Source: Microbispora sp. H13382
GTDB taxonomy: Bacteria > Actinomycetota > Actinomycetes > Streptosporangiales > Streptosporangiaceae
Length of the DNA stretch: 64,000 nt
Direction of reading: 5' to 3'
Assembly (NCBI RefSeq): GCF_014161445.1
Contig: NZ_JABBXA010000025.1
Coordinates: 58,889-122,888, forward strand
Part shown: piece by piece, positions 1-8,280 of the stretch
How the letters are laid out: every line of letters begins with the position of its first letter
Numbering within the stretch: position 1 is the stretch's first letter
Notes under the pieces: generated by a model
Seen by the model: only the letters and a program-made list of their open reading frames with translations
Databases searched by the model: none
Told to the model about the DNA's origin: nothing
Program-made: the position numbers and the translations under genes

Positions 1-68
1 GGCGATCACGGTGGTCACGACAGCGGCGGCTGCGAACAGGCGGATGACGATGTGCGCGTATCTCACGG
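1..68 (-). CDS. 5' end of an exported or membrane protein (runs off the window)
   Basis: Only the first 22 or so codons are present. Reading leftwards from a GTG at 68, the product starts with basic residues followed by a hydrophobic alanine/valine run, as in a signal peptide or first membrane helix. A purine-rich stretch lies just upstream of the GTG. It is divergent from the CopC gene. No function can be assigned. Confidence 0.4.
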
Positions 69-350
69 CTTGCCCTTCCAGAGAAGAGGAGAACGCCTAA
101 GGCTATCCGCGCTGATCGTCCCCTCCCCCTGAGCACCGCCGTAGTGCCTTCGGGGCGCTTCACCGGGCACGTCCACCGCTGAGTCCGGGGCCGAACACCG
201 CGGTTCCGTCGTCCGATCCAGCTCCACTTCTGTTGCAACCGCATCGAGTTCTGTTCATTCGTGGCAAAAGTCGTTAACCTCGACGCAATCGGTCTCACCG
301 GTCCGAGCCGCATCTCCCCATCCAGGGGCCGTACCTCGTGGAGGGCAGAA

Positions 351-1286
351 GTGACGATGGCGCGCTGGCTGGGCCGGTTGCTTCTGCTGATCGTCGCCGG
401 CGTGCTGGCGACGACCGCCCTGGCGGCGCCCGCCTCCGCCCACGGCCAGCTCGCGATGTCGACACCGGTCAAGGACAGTACGGTGCGCGAGCCGATGGAG
501 TCCCTCGCGCTCTACTTCACCGAGGCGCCCGCCCCGAACGCGTACTTCGCGGTCACCGCCCCCAGTGGCGCCCGCGTCGACCGGCCCTGGACGCACGGCC
601 GGCCCGAACGGCTCGACGAGCCGGTTCAGGAGTACAACCTCGTCAACGGGACGTGGGAACCGGTGGTGTACAACACCGGATACCCGGCAGAGATCCCGGT
701 CGCCTACTGGCCGGAGCGGGGCAAGTACGTCGTCCGCTACCTGTCCATCGCCTCCGACGGGGAGCCGGTGCAAGGAGAACTGCGGTTCACCTACAACGGC
801 AGGACCTCAGGGCCGCCCAAGGGCTGGCAGGCCCCGGACAACGAGCCCGACCCCAGCCTGCTCGACTCGCACGAGCCCGGGAGCGGCACCCAGGCCCCGA
901 TGCCGGAGACCGGCGGCAGCCCGGCGGCGCTGGGCCCCGCGGCGCCCCAGGCCGGCGCCGGCCCGGCCGCGGTTACGGGGACCGGCGCCAGCCCGGCCGC
1001 GGTTCCCGAAACCGGCGGCGGTCAGGACTCCGTGCCCGAAACCGGCGCGGCCGGCACCGCCGCCCGGACAGCGCAGCCGGCCGACTCCGGCACCGGGCTG
1101 TCGGTATGGCTGGTGCCCTCGGTCCTCGTCGTGGGAGCGGGCGTCCTGGTGGTGCGGGCGGCGCGGCGGCCCGCGCCCGCCACCCCGGCGGCCCGGCGGT
1201 CGTCCGGCCGCCCAGCGGCCGGGAAACCCCCACGGGCCCCGGCGTCACGTACTCCCCAGCGTCCCAAATCCACCAGGCGACGCTGA
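351..1286 (+). CDS. CopC-domain copper-binding protein, membrane-anchored
   Basis: Predicted exported CopC-family copper protein. The GTG at 351 is preferred over an ATG at 261 because GGAGGG lies just upstream and it places a normal signal peptide at the N-terminus. The peptide ends at Ala-Ser-Ala, so cleavage would leave a mature protein starting with His31, the N-terminal copper ligand typical of CopC. The CopC domain covers roughly residues 31-165. A long Pro/Ala/Gly linker follows, with imperfect repeats built around PETGG, then one hydrophobic helix (about 251-268) and a basic Arg-rich tail, so the protein is probably tail-anchored. It is followed closely by a cupredoxin lipoprotein and a polytopic membrane protein, suggesting a copper-handling module at the cell surface. 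Whether it imports, buffers or detoxifies copper is not evident. Confidence 0.8.
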   Translation: MTMARWLGRLLLLIVAGVLATTALAAPASAHGQLAMSTPVKDSTVREPMESLALYFTEAPAPNAYFAVTAPSGARVDRPWTHGRPERLDEPVQEYNLVNGTWEPVVYNTGYPAEIPVAYWPERGKYVVRYLSIASDGEPVQGELRFTYNGRTSGPPKGWQAPDNEPDPSLLDSHEPGSGTQAPMPETGGSPAALGPAAPQAGAGPAAVTGTGASPAAVPETGGGQDSVPETGAAGTAARTAQPADSGTGLSVWLVPSVLVVGAGVLVVRAARRPAPATPAARRSSGRPAAGKPPRAPASRTPQRPKSTRRR

Positions 1287-1317
1287 CTCGTCCCACCCCT
1301 CAGGAAGAAGACCCCCC

Positions 1318-1812
1318 ATGACGATCGCCCCTGCGCGCCTGCGCCCACTGCTCGCCGCGCTCCCGCTCGGCGTGGCCCTGGTGATGGCCACGGCGGCCTG
1401 TGGCGGCTCGGATTCCGCCGCCCCCGCCCAGTCGGCCGCTCCGGTGTCCACCGAGTCGGCTGCCCCGGCTCCTGCCGAGTCGGCTCCCGCGGCCCCCAGC
1501 GAGCCGGCCGCCGCCGCCTCCACCGACTCGGCCGACTCCGCCGACTCGGCGGTGAAGGAGATCACCGTCGCTGTCGCCGGTCGCAAGGTCACGCCGCCGC
1601 CCGGACGGATCGAGGTGACCAAGGGCCAGACGGTGCGGATCACGATCACCAGCGACGCCGCCGACGAGGCACACCTGCACGGGTACGACAAGGAGGCAAG
1701 CCTGAAGCCCGGCACCCCCGCGAGCATCGAGTTCGTCGCCGACGAGACCGGGTTGTTCGAGATGGAAACCCACGAGTCGGGACTGCAACTGTTCCAGCTC
1801 GTCGTCCGTTAG
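1318..1812 (+). CDS. Cupredoxin-like lipoprotein
   Basis: A 164-residue lipoprotein. The ATG at 1318 gives an N-terminal hydrophobic segment ending in the lipobox Ala-Ala-Cys28-Gly. A low-complexity Ala/Ser/Pro/Glu linker (about 35-80) tethers a C-terminal beta-rich domain of about 85 residues resembling EfeO/cupredoxin-type domains. Candidate metal ligands are visible in HLHGYD and in the late ETHES segment. It starts 31 bases after the CopC gene and ends 10 bases before the membrane protein gene, so the three are likely one operon. A role as extracytoplasmic copper carrier is inference from the fold and its neighbours. Confidence 0.75.
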   Translation: MTIAPARLRPLLAALPLGVALVMATAACGGSDSAAPAQSAAPVSTESAAPAPAESAPAAPSEPAAAASTDSADSADSAVKEITVAVAGRKVTPPPGRIEVTKGQTVRITITSDAADEAHLHGYDKEASLKPGTPASIEFVADETGLFEMETHESGLQLFQLVVR

Positions 1813-1822
1813 GGCCGCCGGG

Positions 1823-3139
1823 ATGCTGCTGGCTCACGGCGTCGGCGGCCGTCAGGACCTGCCGATCCCGTTCTCGGCCGCGCTGACCGGCGCGGCCCTC
1901 GCGTTGCTGGTGTCGTTCGTGGCGCTCGGCGCGCTGTGGAAACAACCGCGGCTGAATGCCGCCCTCACCGCTGCCCGCTCGCTGCCCACCGCCGTCCAGG
2001 CGGCGGTGACCGCGCCGGCCTGGCGGTGGGTCTGGCGAATCGCCGGGCTCGTCGCCGCGGCGTACTTCTGCATCGGGTTGATCTTCGGTCCCGATCGGGC
2101 CGACAATCCCACGGCCGGGGCGTTCTACGTACTGTTCTGGGTCGGCCTGGTGCCGCTGTCGCTGCTGTTCGGCCCGGTGTGGCGCGGCCTGAACCCGCTG
2201 CGGACGCTGCACCTGCTGGCCTGCAGAGGGCTCGGACGCGACCCCGAGCTCGGCCTGCGGCCGCTGCCCGCGGGCGTCGGATACTGGCCCGCCTGCGCCG
2301 GCCTGTTCGCCTTCGTCTGGCTGGAACTGGTCGCCCCCGAACGGGCCACCCTGCCGGTGATCGGAGCCTGGCTCGCGGCCTACGCCGTGCTCATGCTCGC
2401 CGGGGCGGTCGTCTTCGGCTCGCGGTGGTTCGACCACGCCGATCCGTTCGAGGTCTACAGCGACCTCGTGGGCAGGCTGGCCCCGGCGGGCAGACGCCGC
2501 GACGGCGTCGTGGTCTGGCGCAACTCCCTCGACGGCATGGCCGGGCTGCGACCGGCACCGGGACTGACGGTACTGGTGGTCGTGCTCCTGGGCTCCACCA
2601 TGTACGACAGCCTGTCCAACGCCCCGGTGTGGGTGCGCTTCATGCAGGAGAGCGCGGTGCCGGCCCCGGTCACGGGCACCGCCGGCCTGATCGCCGTCAT
2701 CGCTCTGGTGCTCGCGGCGTACCGGGGCGCGACGGCGTTGGCCGGCCGGTGGGGTGCGGCGGAGCCGGGTACGACGGCGGGCGAGATCGCCCACTCGATC
2801 GTTCCGGTGGCCGTCGGATACGTGGTGGCCCACTACTACACCCTGTTCCTGCTGGAGGGGCAGCGGACCATCGCCCTGCTGTCCGATCCGCTGGACACCG
2901 GCGCCGACTGGCTCGGCACCGCCGGGTGGACCATCCAGGCGCTCGGCACCACCCCGGCCGGAGTCGCCACCCTCCAGGTGACGGTGATCGTCGTCGGCCA
3001 CGTGCTGGGCACCGTCCTGGCGCACGACCGCGCGCTGGCCCTGTTCCCTCGGCGTACCGCCGTCCTCGGGCAGATTCCCCTGCTCGTGCTGATGGTGGTC
3101 TACACCGTCGTGGGCCTGCTCCTCCTGTTCGCCGCCTGA
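1823..3139 (+). CDS. Polytopic membrane protein linked to the copper module
   Basis: A 438-residue integral membrane protein with roughly ten hydrophobic helices. The N-terminus carries AHGVGGRQDLP before the first helix. Similar actinobacterial proteins are often labelled 'fenitrothion hydrolase' in databases; nothing in this sequence shows hydrolase motifs, so that name should be distrusted. Histidines occur in several putative membrane or loop segments (FDHADPF, VAHYYTLF, VGHVLG), which would suit metal or haem handling. Its position right behind CopC and a cupredoxin lipoprotein suggests it is their membrane partner, perhaps replacing CopD. That is inference. Confidence 0.7.
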   Translation: MLLAHGVGGRQDLPIPFSAALTGAALALLVSFVALGALWKQPRLNAALTAARSLPTAVQAAVTAPAWRWVWRIAGLVAAAYFCIGLIFGPDRADNPTAGAFYVLFWVGLVPLSLLFGPVWRGLNPLRTLHLLACRGLGRDPELGLRPLPAGVGYWPACAGLFAFVWLELVAPERATLPVIGAWLAAYAVLMLAGAVVFGSRWFDHADPFEVYSDLVGRLAPAGRRRDGVVVWRNSLDGMAGLRPAPGLTVLVVVLLGSTMYDSLSNAPVWVRFMQESAVPAPVTGTAGLIAVIALVLAAYRGATALAGRWGAAEPGTTAGEIAHSIVPVAVGYVVAHYYTLFLLEGQRTIALLSDPLDTGADWLGTAGWTIQALGTTPAGVATLQVTVIVVGHVLGTVLAHDRALALFPRRTAVLGQIPLLVLMVVYTVVGLLLLFAA

Positions 3140-3313
3140 GCGGACTCGGCGCACCCACCCGCGCAGCTGCCTCGCGGTGACCGGCGTACGCGCAGATCGT
3201 CCCAGTGCACCGAGAAAGCCCTCCTACCAGCCCAAACTCGATCAGACGCTATCCTCACCAGACCGACTACCGGGCGCAACCTGGCCCGGCAGGGTCCGTC
3301 GAGGGAGATTCCG

Positions 3314-4576
3314 ATGCAGCCTGCTTCCCGGCGCTTGTCCGACCGGCCCTCGTCCGGGGGTGCCTCGCTGCCGGACTGGGCGCGAGAGGCCGCCGACGAC
3401 GTCGACCTCCGCGTCCTCTGCGACGTGGTCGTGCGCAGGGACATCGAGGTGGCGTTCCCGTCGTACGCCGAGGACCAGGAGTTCGTCGACCACCTCACCG
3501 CCAGCGTCCGGGAGAATCTACGGACCCTCCAGGACGTGTTGTGCGCGAGGATGCGCCTGTCCGACGTGCGGCTGCGCCAGCCCTTGACGTTCGGTGCCGT
3601 CCAGGCGCGACTGCGCATTCCGCAGAGCGCGCTGCAGCGTTCGTACCGCGTGGGGTTCGTGGCGATGTGGGAGACATGGGCGGCGCGACTGCGCGCGCAC
3701 GCGCAGACGGCCGACATTTCCCGGGACGAGACGAGCGACGCGCTGACCGCCCTGACCTTGGCGATCTTCGGTTATCAGGACCATGTGGCGGTGCAGGTCG
3801 CCGACACCTATATCCGCGAGGACGAGGCACTGAGCCGGTCCCGCGCGCACGTCAGGCAGCGGCTGATCCGCGGCCTCCTCGACGGCGACGAGGACCGCCT
3901 CTCCCCCTCCGATCTGCTGACGATCGGCTACGAGTTCGACGCGCACCACGTCGCCGTGCTCCTGCCCGAGGTGGCCGAGGGCGCCGCAGGACGGCTCACG
4001 ATCGGAATGCGGACGGCGACGGGGGCGCGGCAGTCGCTCATCTACCCCTCGGGGCTGAGAAGCACGGTGGTGTGGCTGAGCCGCCTCTCCCCGTGGCCCG
4101 GCGAACTGGTCGACAGGCTGCGCGCCGCCCTGTCGACGGCCGGTGTGACCGCGTCGCTCGGGGAGGGCCGGCCGGGCCTGGAGGGGTTCCGCCGGACGTA
4201 CGCCCAAACCCAGGACGTCGAGAGGATTCGGGCGGCCTGGGGCCCCGAACGGTCACCCAAGGTGATCAATTACTCGGAGGTGGGGCTCGAGGTCCTGCTG
4301 ATGCGCGACCACGATCTGGCCCGTCGCTTCGTCGAGGACGAACTCGGCCCGCTGGCCCTCGACAACCCCGAGACGGCCCGGCTGAGGGAGACACTCGACA
4401 CGTGGTTCCGCCTCGGTAGTCACGTGGCGACCGCCGAGTTCCTCGGCCTCCACGAGCACACCATCCGCAACCGGCTGCGCAAGGTGGAGAAGCTGATCGG
4501 CCACGGCGTTGGCGAGCGGCGAACGGAGACGCAGGTCGCGCTCCGCGTGATGACGCTGCTCGCCAATCGGCCGTGA
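3314..4576 (+). CDS. PucR/CdaR-family transcriptional regulator
   Basis: A 420-residue regulator. The N-terminal two thirds is an alpha-helical sensory region of the RsbRD/GGDEF-like type. The C-terminus (about 355-415) contains the PucR helix-turn-helix, recognisable from the sequence TAEFLGLHEHTIRNRL and the following KVEKL. GAGGGAGA precedes the ATG. PucR-family proteins commonly control catabolism of purines, allantoin and other N-compounds. It sits directly beside the divergent catabolic and transport operons at 4622-18385 and is the obvious candidate regulator. It is convergent with the dehydrogenase at 4622. Confidence 0.85.
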   Translation: MQPASRRLSDRPSSGGASLPDWAREAADDVDLRVLCDVVVRRDIEVAFPSYAEDQEFVDHLTASVRENLRTLQDVLCARMRLSDVRLRQPLTFGAVQARLRIPQSALQRSYRVGFVAMWETWAARLRAHAQTADISRDETSDALTALTLAIFGYQDHVAVQVADTYIREDEALSRSRAHVRQRLIRGLLDGDEDRLSPSDLLTIGYEFDAHHVAVLLPEVAEGAAGRLTIGMRTATGARQSLIYPSGLRSTVVWLSRLSPWPGELVDRLRAALSTAGVTASLGEGRPGLEGFRRTYAQTQDVERIRAAWGPERSPKVINYSEVGLEVLLMRDHDLARRFVEDELGPLALDNPETARLRETLDTWFRLGSHVATAEFLGLHEHTIRNRLRKVEKLIGHGVGERRTETQVALRVMTLLANRP

Positions 4577-4578
4577 GC

Positions 4579-4601
4579 CACCGGAGCCCGCTCCCCCGGT
4601 G
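4579..4601. terminator. Possible hairpin between convergent genes
   Basis: A 6-bp stem CACCGG/CCGGTG with an 11-base loop lies between the stops of the PucR gene and the convergent dehydrogenase gene. There is no U-run, which is common in high-GC actinomycetes. Weak evidence. Confidence 0.3.
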
Positions 4602-4621
4602 TTCCGGACGAGCCGTGCCGA

Positions 4622-5506
4622 TCAGTCGCCAGTCAGCCCACGCAGGACGGCGAAGACGCTGGCGGTGTCCTGATGTGACCTGCCCTGCGCCACCGCGGCC
4701 TGGTAGAGCACCGCGGTGACCGCCAGCAGCGGAGTCGGGCTGGCGACGCTCGCCGCGAAGTCGGCGATGATCCGCAGGTCCTTCTGGAACGTGTCCACGC
4801 GCATGGTGGCGTTCTCGAAGCCGCCCGCGACCATCATCGGCCCCCGGATCTCGAACATCCGTGAACTGCCGGCGCCGTCGCCGATCGCGGTGAGCACCTG
4901 GCCCAGGTCGAGCCCTGACCGCTGGGCCAGCAGGAGCGCCTCGGCCGCGGCGGCGTTGTGCACCGCGACGAGCAGGTTGGCCACCACCTTCATCCGGGTG
5001 CCGTTGCCGAACTCTCCGAGGTCGTAACAGGCGCGGGTGGTGTGCGAAAGGATGGGCAGGACGGCTTCGCGATCGGCGGTGGTACCCCCGCTCAGATAGG
5101 CGATCAGATCCCCGTCGCGGGCCTGCTGCCCCGTCCCGCTGAGTGGGCAGTCGAGCAGGAGCACACGGGGGCCGGCGGCCTCGCACGCGCGTCGCTTCTC
5201 GTCCGGCGACAGCGTACTGGTCTCGATGACGGTGACCGGCTGTCCGGCGGCCCGCACGCCGTCCGGTCTGGTGAGCACATCGAGCAGCGCCTCGGCGTTC
5301 GGCAGTGAGCTGATGATCACCCCGCACTCCCCCGCCATCTCCCGGGCCGACGACACGGTGCGGCCGCCCGCGGCCCGGTGGGCCCGCATCCGCTCCGGGT
5401 CCACGTCGAGGCCCACGACGTCGAGCCCCGCTCGCAGCAGGTGGGAGCTCATCGCGGAGCCCATCACGCCGAGGCCGATCACGCCGACGGTTCCGGTGCC
5501 GCTCAT
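4622..5506 (-). CDS. NAD(P)-dependent beta-hydroxyacid dehydrogenase (3-hydroxyisobutyrate dehydrogenase family)
   Basis: A 294-residue protein of normal family length. The N-terminal Rossmann motif GVIGLGVMGSAM (about residues 8-19) and the following GLDVDPE acidic residue indicate dinucleotide binding. The substrate signature LSGTGQQARDG and the catalytic-lysine segment NGTRMKVVANLL are visible. The family reduces or oxidises 3-hydroxyacids such as 3-hydroxyisobutyrate, tartronate semialdehyde or 3-hydroxypropionate. The last is the end product of malonic semialdehyde reduction in Rut-type pyrimidine catabolism. It is the final gene of the left operon and overlaps the hydrolase gene by 4 bases. 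Its exact substrate is unknown. Confidence 0.8.
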   Translation of the reverse strand: MSGTGTVGVIGLGVMGSAMSSHLLRAGLDVVGLDVDPERMRAHRAAGGRTVSSAREMAGECGVIISSLPNAEALLDVLTRPDGVRAAGQPVTVIETSTLSPDEKRRACEAAGPRVLLLDCPLSGTGQQARDGDLIAYLSGGTTADREAVLPILSHTTRACYDLGEFGNGTRMKVVANLLVAVHNAAAAEALLLAQRSGLDLGQVLTAIGDGAGSSRMFEIRGPMMVAGGFENATMRVDTFQKDLRIIADFAASVASPTPLLAVTAVLYQAAVAQGRSHQDTASVFAVLRGLTGD

Positions 5507-6309
5507 GACCTCCGCTCCTCGTCGCCGCGATCACGGAGGAACGCGTCCAGCACGGAGACGAACCGGTCCGGCCGCTCTACGACGGCCGCGTGGCGCGCCG
5601 ATGCGATCCACTCCAGGCGGGCGCCGACGATCGCGTCCCGCAGCGCCGGCGCCGCCGCCACGAACGCCGGCATGTCGTCGTCGCCGCAGATCACCAGGGC
5701 CGGCGCCGTGATACGCGGCAGCGACGACGTCACGTCCGCGGTCTCGAGCGCCTCACAGGCCCGGGCATACCCTTCGGGATCGGTGTTCAGGAGGATCTGC
5801 CGGGCCAGGCCGACGGCGGGCGCGCCCGTAGCGAGCGCCTCCGCGGTGAACCAGGTGGCGATCGTTGGATCGACCAGGGGGGCCATCCCGCGCGCACGGG
5901 CGACGGCCGCCCGCTCGCGCCACAGTTCCCGCATCGTCCCGGGATAGGTCGCCACCGTGTCGGCCAGCACGAGCCGGTCGATCAGGTCGGGGCGGTCCGC
6001 GGCCAGGTGCTGGGCGACCAGGCCGCCGAGCGAGACGCCTGCGACCACGAACCTGCCGTCGGGCCGTCCGAAACCATCCGCGCGCAGGCGGTCCAGCCCG
6101 GCGGCGAGCCAGGCGGCCAGATCGGCGACGCCGTAGCGCCCGCTGGGCACCGGGGCATCCCCGTGTCCCGGCAGGTCGCACGTGTGCACCCGGCGGCCGG
6201 TGAGCAGGGGGACGATCCCGGACCAGAACCGGTGGCTGGAGGCGAGCGGATGGAGCAGGACGACGTCGCGTCCCGAACCGGTCGTATGCCACTTCGCGGG
6301 CTCGATCAT
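5503..6309 (-). CDS. Alpha/beta-fold hydrolase (RutD/PcaD-like)
   Basis: A 268-residue alpha/beta hydrolase. The start at 6309 is chosen because the ATGA overlaps the stop of the upstream gene. The oxyanion/HG region is LLHPLASSHRFW, the nucleophile elbow GVSLGG, an acidic residue lies in the CGDDD segment, and the catalytic histidine is in SARHAAVV. It resembles 3-oxoadipate enol-lactonase and RutD-type hydrolases. Coupling to a carboxymuconolactone-decarboxylase-like protein and a flavin oxidoreductase suggests hydrolysis of a ring-opening intermediate. Confidence 0.8.
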   Translation of the reverse strand: MIEPAKWHTTGSGRDVVLLHPLASSHRFWSGIVPLLTGRRVHTCDLPGHGDAPVPSGRYGVADLAAWLAAGLDRLRADGFGRPDGRFVVAGVSLGGLVAQHLAADRPDLIDRLVLADTVATYPGTMRELWRERAAVARARGMAPLVDPTIATWFTAEALATGAPAVGLARQILLNTDPEGYARACEALETADVTSSLPRITAPALVICGDDDMPAFVAAAPALRDAIVGARLEWIASARHAAVVERPDRFVSVLDAFLRDRGDEERRS

Positions 6310-6851
6310 CCTTCCTCCGGCGCCGGCGTGCCCGCGACGTTCATGATCATCGCGAGCGTGGTGTAGTAGCCGACCGTAGTGACGAGCTCCACCAGAACCG
6401 TCTCGCCCAGCTCCCCGTGGGCCCGCTCGTAGGTCGCGTCGCCGACCTCGCCGGTGCGCTGCAGTTCGTCCACGAGATCCCAGGTCACCGCGAGGCGGGC
6501 GGGCAGGTCGTCCGGCCGGCGGCCGACGGCGACGGCGTCCACCACGTCGGCGGCGATCCCGGCGCGCAGCGCGAGCGGCCGATGGAAGGCCCACTCGAAG
6601 CCCTGGTTCCATCGGCGCGCGACGAGCAGGATCGCGAGCTCCAGCACCGCTGGAGGCAGCGTGGATTCGAACCGCAGGAACTCCCCGACCTTCTGCAGCC
6701 GTGTCATCAGCTCGGGACTGCGCAGAAGCGGCGCGAACGGTCCGATGAGAGCGCCGCGCGGCCCGGACGCGATCACCTCTACGGCCCGGCGCTGCTCTGG
6801 GGTCAGCTCCTCCTCCCGCGGCGGCGGCAGGCGGTGTGACCGGTCGATCAT
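6306..6851 (-). CDS. Carboxymuconolactone decarboxylase family protein
   Basis: A 181-residue all-helical protein of the CMD/AhpD superfamily, recognisable from the LELAILLVARRWNQGFEW and H-R-P segments and the C-terminal TTVGYYTTLAMIMN helix. The redox CxxC of AhpD is absent, so a peroxidase role is unlikely. It overlaps the flavin oxidoreductase stop by one base (TGATG) and the hydrolase start by four. Related CMD proteins sit in many aromatic and heterocycle degradation operons with poorly defined roles. Confidence 0.75.
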   Translation of the reverse strand: MIDRSHRLPPPREEELTPEQRRAVEVIASGPRGALIGPFAPLLRSPELMTRLQKVGEFLRFESTLPPAVLELAILLVARRWNQGFEWAFHRPLALRAGIAADVVDAVAVGRRPDDLPARLAVTWDLVDELQRTGEVGDATYERAHGELGETVLVELVTTVGYYTTLAMIMNVAGTPAPEEG

Positions 6852-7960
6852 CAGGAGGTCCCCTCCGCCTCGATCGCCTTGTTGACGAGCGGCATGACCT
6901 CGGTCGCCATGAGCTCCATGGATCGGCGCGCGAGGCCGGGGTCGGCCCAGTCGAGACCGGCGTAGACGAGCTCCCCGAAGTCGCCGGTCTGCTCGCGCAG
7001 TTCGAGCACCTGCTCGGCGACGGACTCGGGAGTACCGGTGATCACCAGCCGGTCGAGGACGTAGTCGAGAGTGATCTCGTCGTCGGGCTGGTCGCGGCGG
7101 GTCTTGAACAGCTCCAGGCGGCCCATCTTCCGCATCTTGTCGACCATCTGCCGGAAGTAGAAGCGGTAGGGGCTCGCCTCGTCCGTCCGGCCGTACCGCT
7201 CGGCGGTCTCGGCGTCGTCGGCCACGAAGACGGTGCGGGCCACCCGCCAGTCGTCGCTCCGGGCGGTCTCCCCCACCGACTCCTTGCCGCGCACGTAGTT
7301 GCCCCAGTGCGTGGCCACCCACTGCGGCAGCAGGAAGTTGGCCGACAGCGGGTGGAAGTCCTTGGCCCCCATCTCGATCACACCCTTCGAGAACGGCGCG
7401 ACCACCGTGCCGACGATCTCCGGCCGCGGTGTCTGCAGCGGCCGGCCGACGACGCCGACGCCGAGGTCCAGGTCGATCGTGCGCGCCGTCGAGACCTCGA
7501 ACCGGTTGCCGGGCAGAGCGATGTCGTACGGCGGGTCCGCCGACCAGAGGCGGGTGATGACGTCGATCGCCTCGGCGAACAGCTTGTTGCGGTCCTCACC
7601 GAGGATCCCGAGGATCTCGGCGTCCGACGCCAGCGCGCCCGGGCTGACGCCGAGGATGAACCGGCCGCCGCTGAGGTGGTCGAACATCGCCGAGTTCACC
7701 GCGACGAGCACCGGGTGCTGGTGCGACAGGTTCGTCGTGCCTGTGCCGAGCCGGATCTGCCGGGTGTCGGAGATCAGCGTGGCGAGAAACAGAAGGCTGT
7801 TGGTGATGTTCTCGTGCCGGTCGGTCAGGTGCTCTCCCACGAAGGCGTCGTGGAAACCGAGACGGTCCGCCAGGATCACCGCCTCTCGGTCCTCAGCCAG
7901 GGTGTCCGCCCAGGGGCGGCCCAGCGGATGGACGGGCATCGTGAAGTAACCGAGTCTCAC
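6851..7960 (-). CDS. LLM-class (luciferase-like) flavin-dependent monooxygenase
   Basis: A 369-residue luciferase-like oxidoreductase. The GTG at 7960 starts the conserved beta strand VRLGYFTMPVHPLGRPW and has GGGAG just upstream; the longer open frame to 8119 has no family similarity. Typical segments are DAFVGEHLTDRHEN, the LGTGTTNLSHQHP strand and GRFILGVSPGA. The family uses reduced FMN or F420 to oxygenate substrates, including ring cleavage in RutA. It is the first gene of the left operon and would be fed by the divergent flavin reductase at 8281, analogous to RutA/RutF. The substrate is unknown. Confidence 0.85.
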   Translation of the reverse strand: MRLGYFTMPVHPLGRPWADTLAEDREAVILADRLGFHDAFVGEHLTDRHENITNSLLFLATLISDTRQIRLGTGTTNLSHQHPVLVAVNSAMFDHLSGGRFILGVSPGALASDAEILGILGEDRNKLFAEAIDVITRLWSADPPYDIALPGNRFEVSTARTIDLDLGVGVVGRPLQTPRPEIVGTVVAPFSKGVIEMGAKDFHPLSANFLLPQWVATHWGNYVRGKESVGETARSDDWRVARTVFVADDAETAERYGRTDEASPYRFYFRQMVDKMRKMGRLELFKTRRDQPDDEITLDYVLDRLVITGTPESVAEQVLELREQTGDFGELVYAGLDWADPGLARRSMELMATEVMPLVNKAIEAEGTS

Positions 7961-8280
7961 TGTGAGCTCCCAGGTCCCTTGATCGTGCGCACCACCGCGC
8001 GCCTTGGCCGCCGCGGTTACGGAACGCGTGCGGCAGGGCCAGTCAACGAGCGGACCCGCCTCCCGCGCACTGGCGGCCGGCGTGAGATCGCCGCCGTCCG
8101 CACTCACGCCACCCGTCATCGACGTGAGCCGTCCGTTTCCCCACTGACGGAATCCGCCATCCGGGCACCGCAGAGTTCACGGGTTCCGCCATGCCGCGTT
8201 ATGGGCGTGCACCGGTCTACTCCTCTCCAAGCCACCGGCGGCGTCTGGTCGCCGGCTCACCGAGTACGAGGGAACGCCCG
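7961..8280. promoter_or_regulatory. Divergent control region of the two catabolic operons
   Basis: These 320 bases separate the starts of the flavin monooxygenase (leftward) and the flavin reductase-regulator fusion (rightward), and must hold both promoters. A CCGTC...GACGG inverted repeat near 8130-8150 and a repeated TCCGCC motif (8154-8190) are candidate sites for PucR or for the GntR-like domain. No convincing -35/-10 pair could be picked by eye. Confidence 0.45.

Noticed and set aside
900..1110. PETGG repeats in CopC as sortase signals
   Set aside because: They are not LPXTG, occur several times inside the linker, and the C-terminal helix explains anchoring; treated as linker repeats.
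1646..3154. 502-residue minus-strand open frame opposite the membrane protein gene
   Set aside because: Its composition is Arg/Gly/His-rich without any family motif; it is a GC-skew shadow of the real plus-strand gene.
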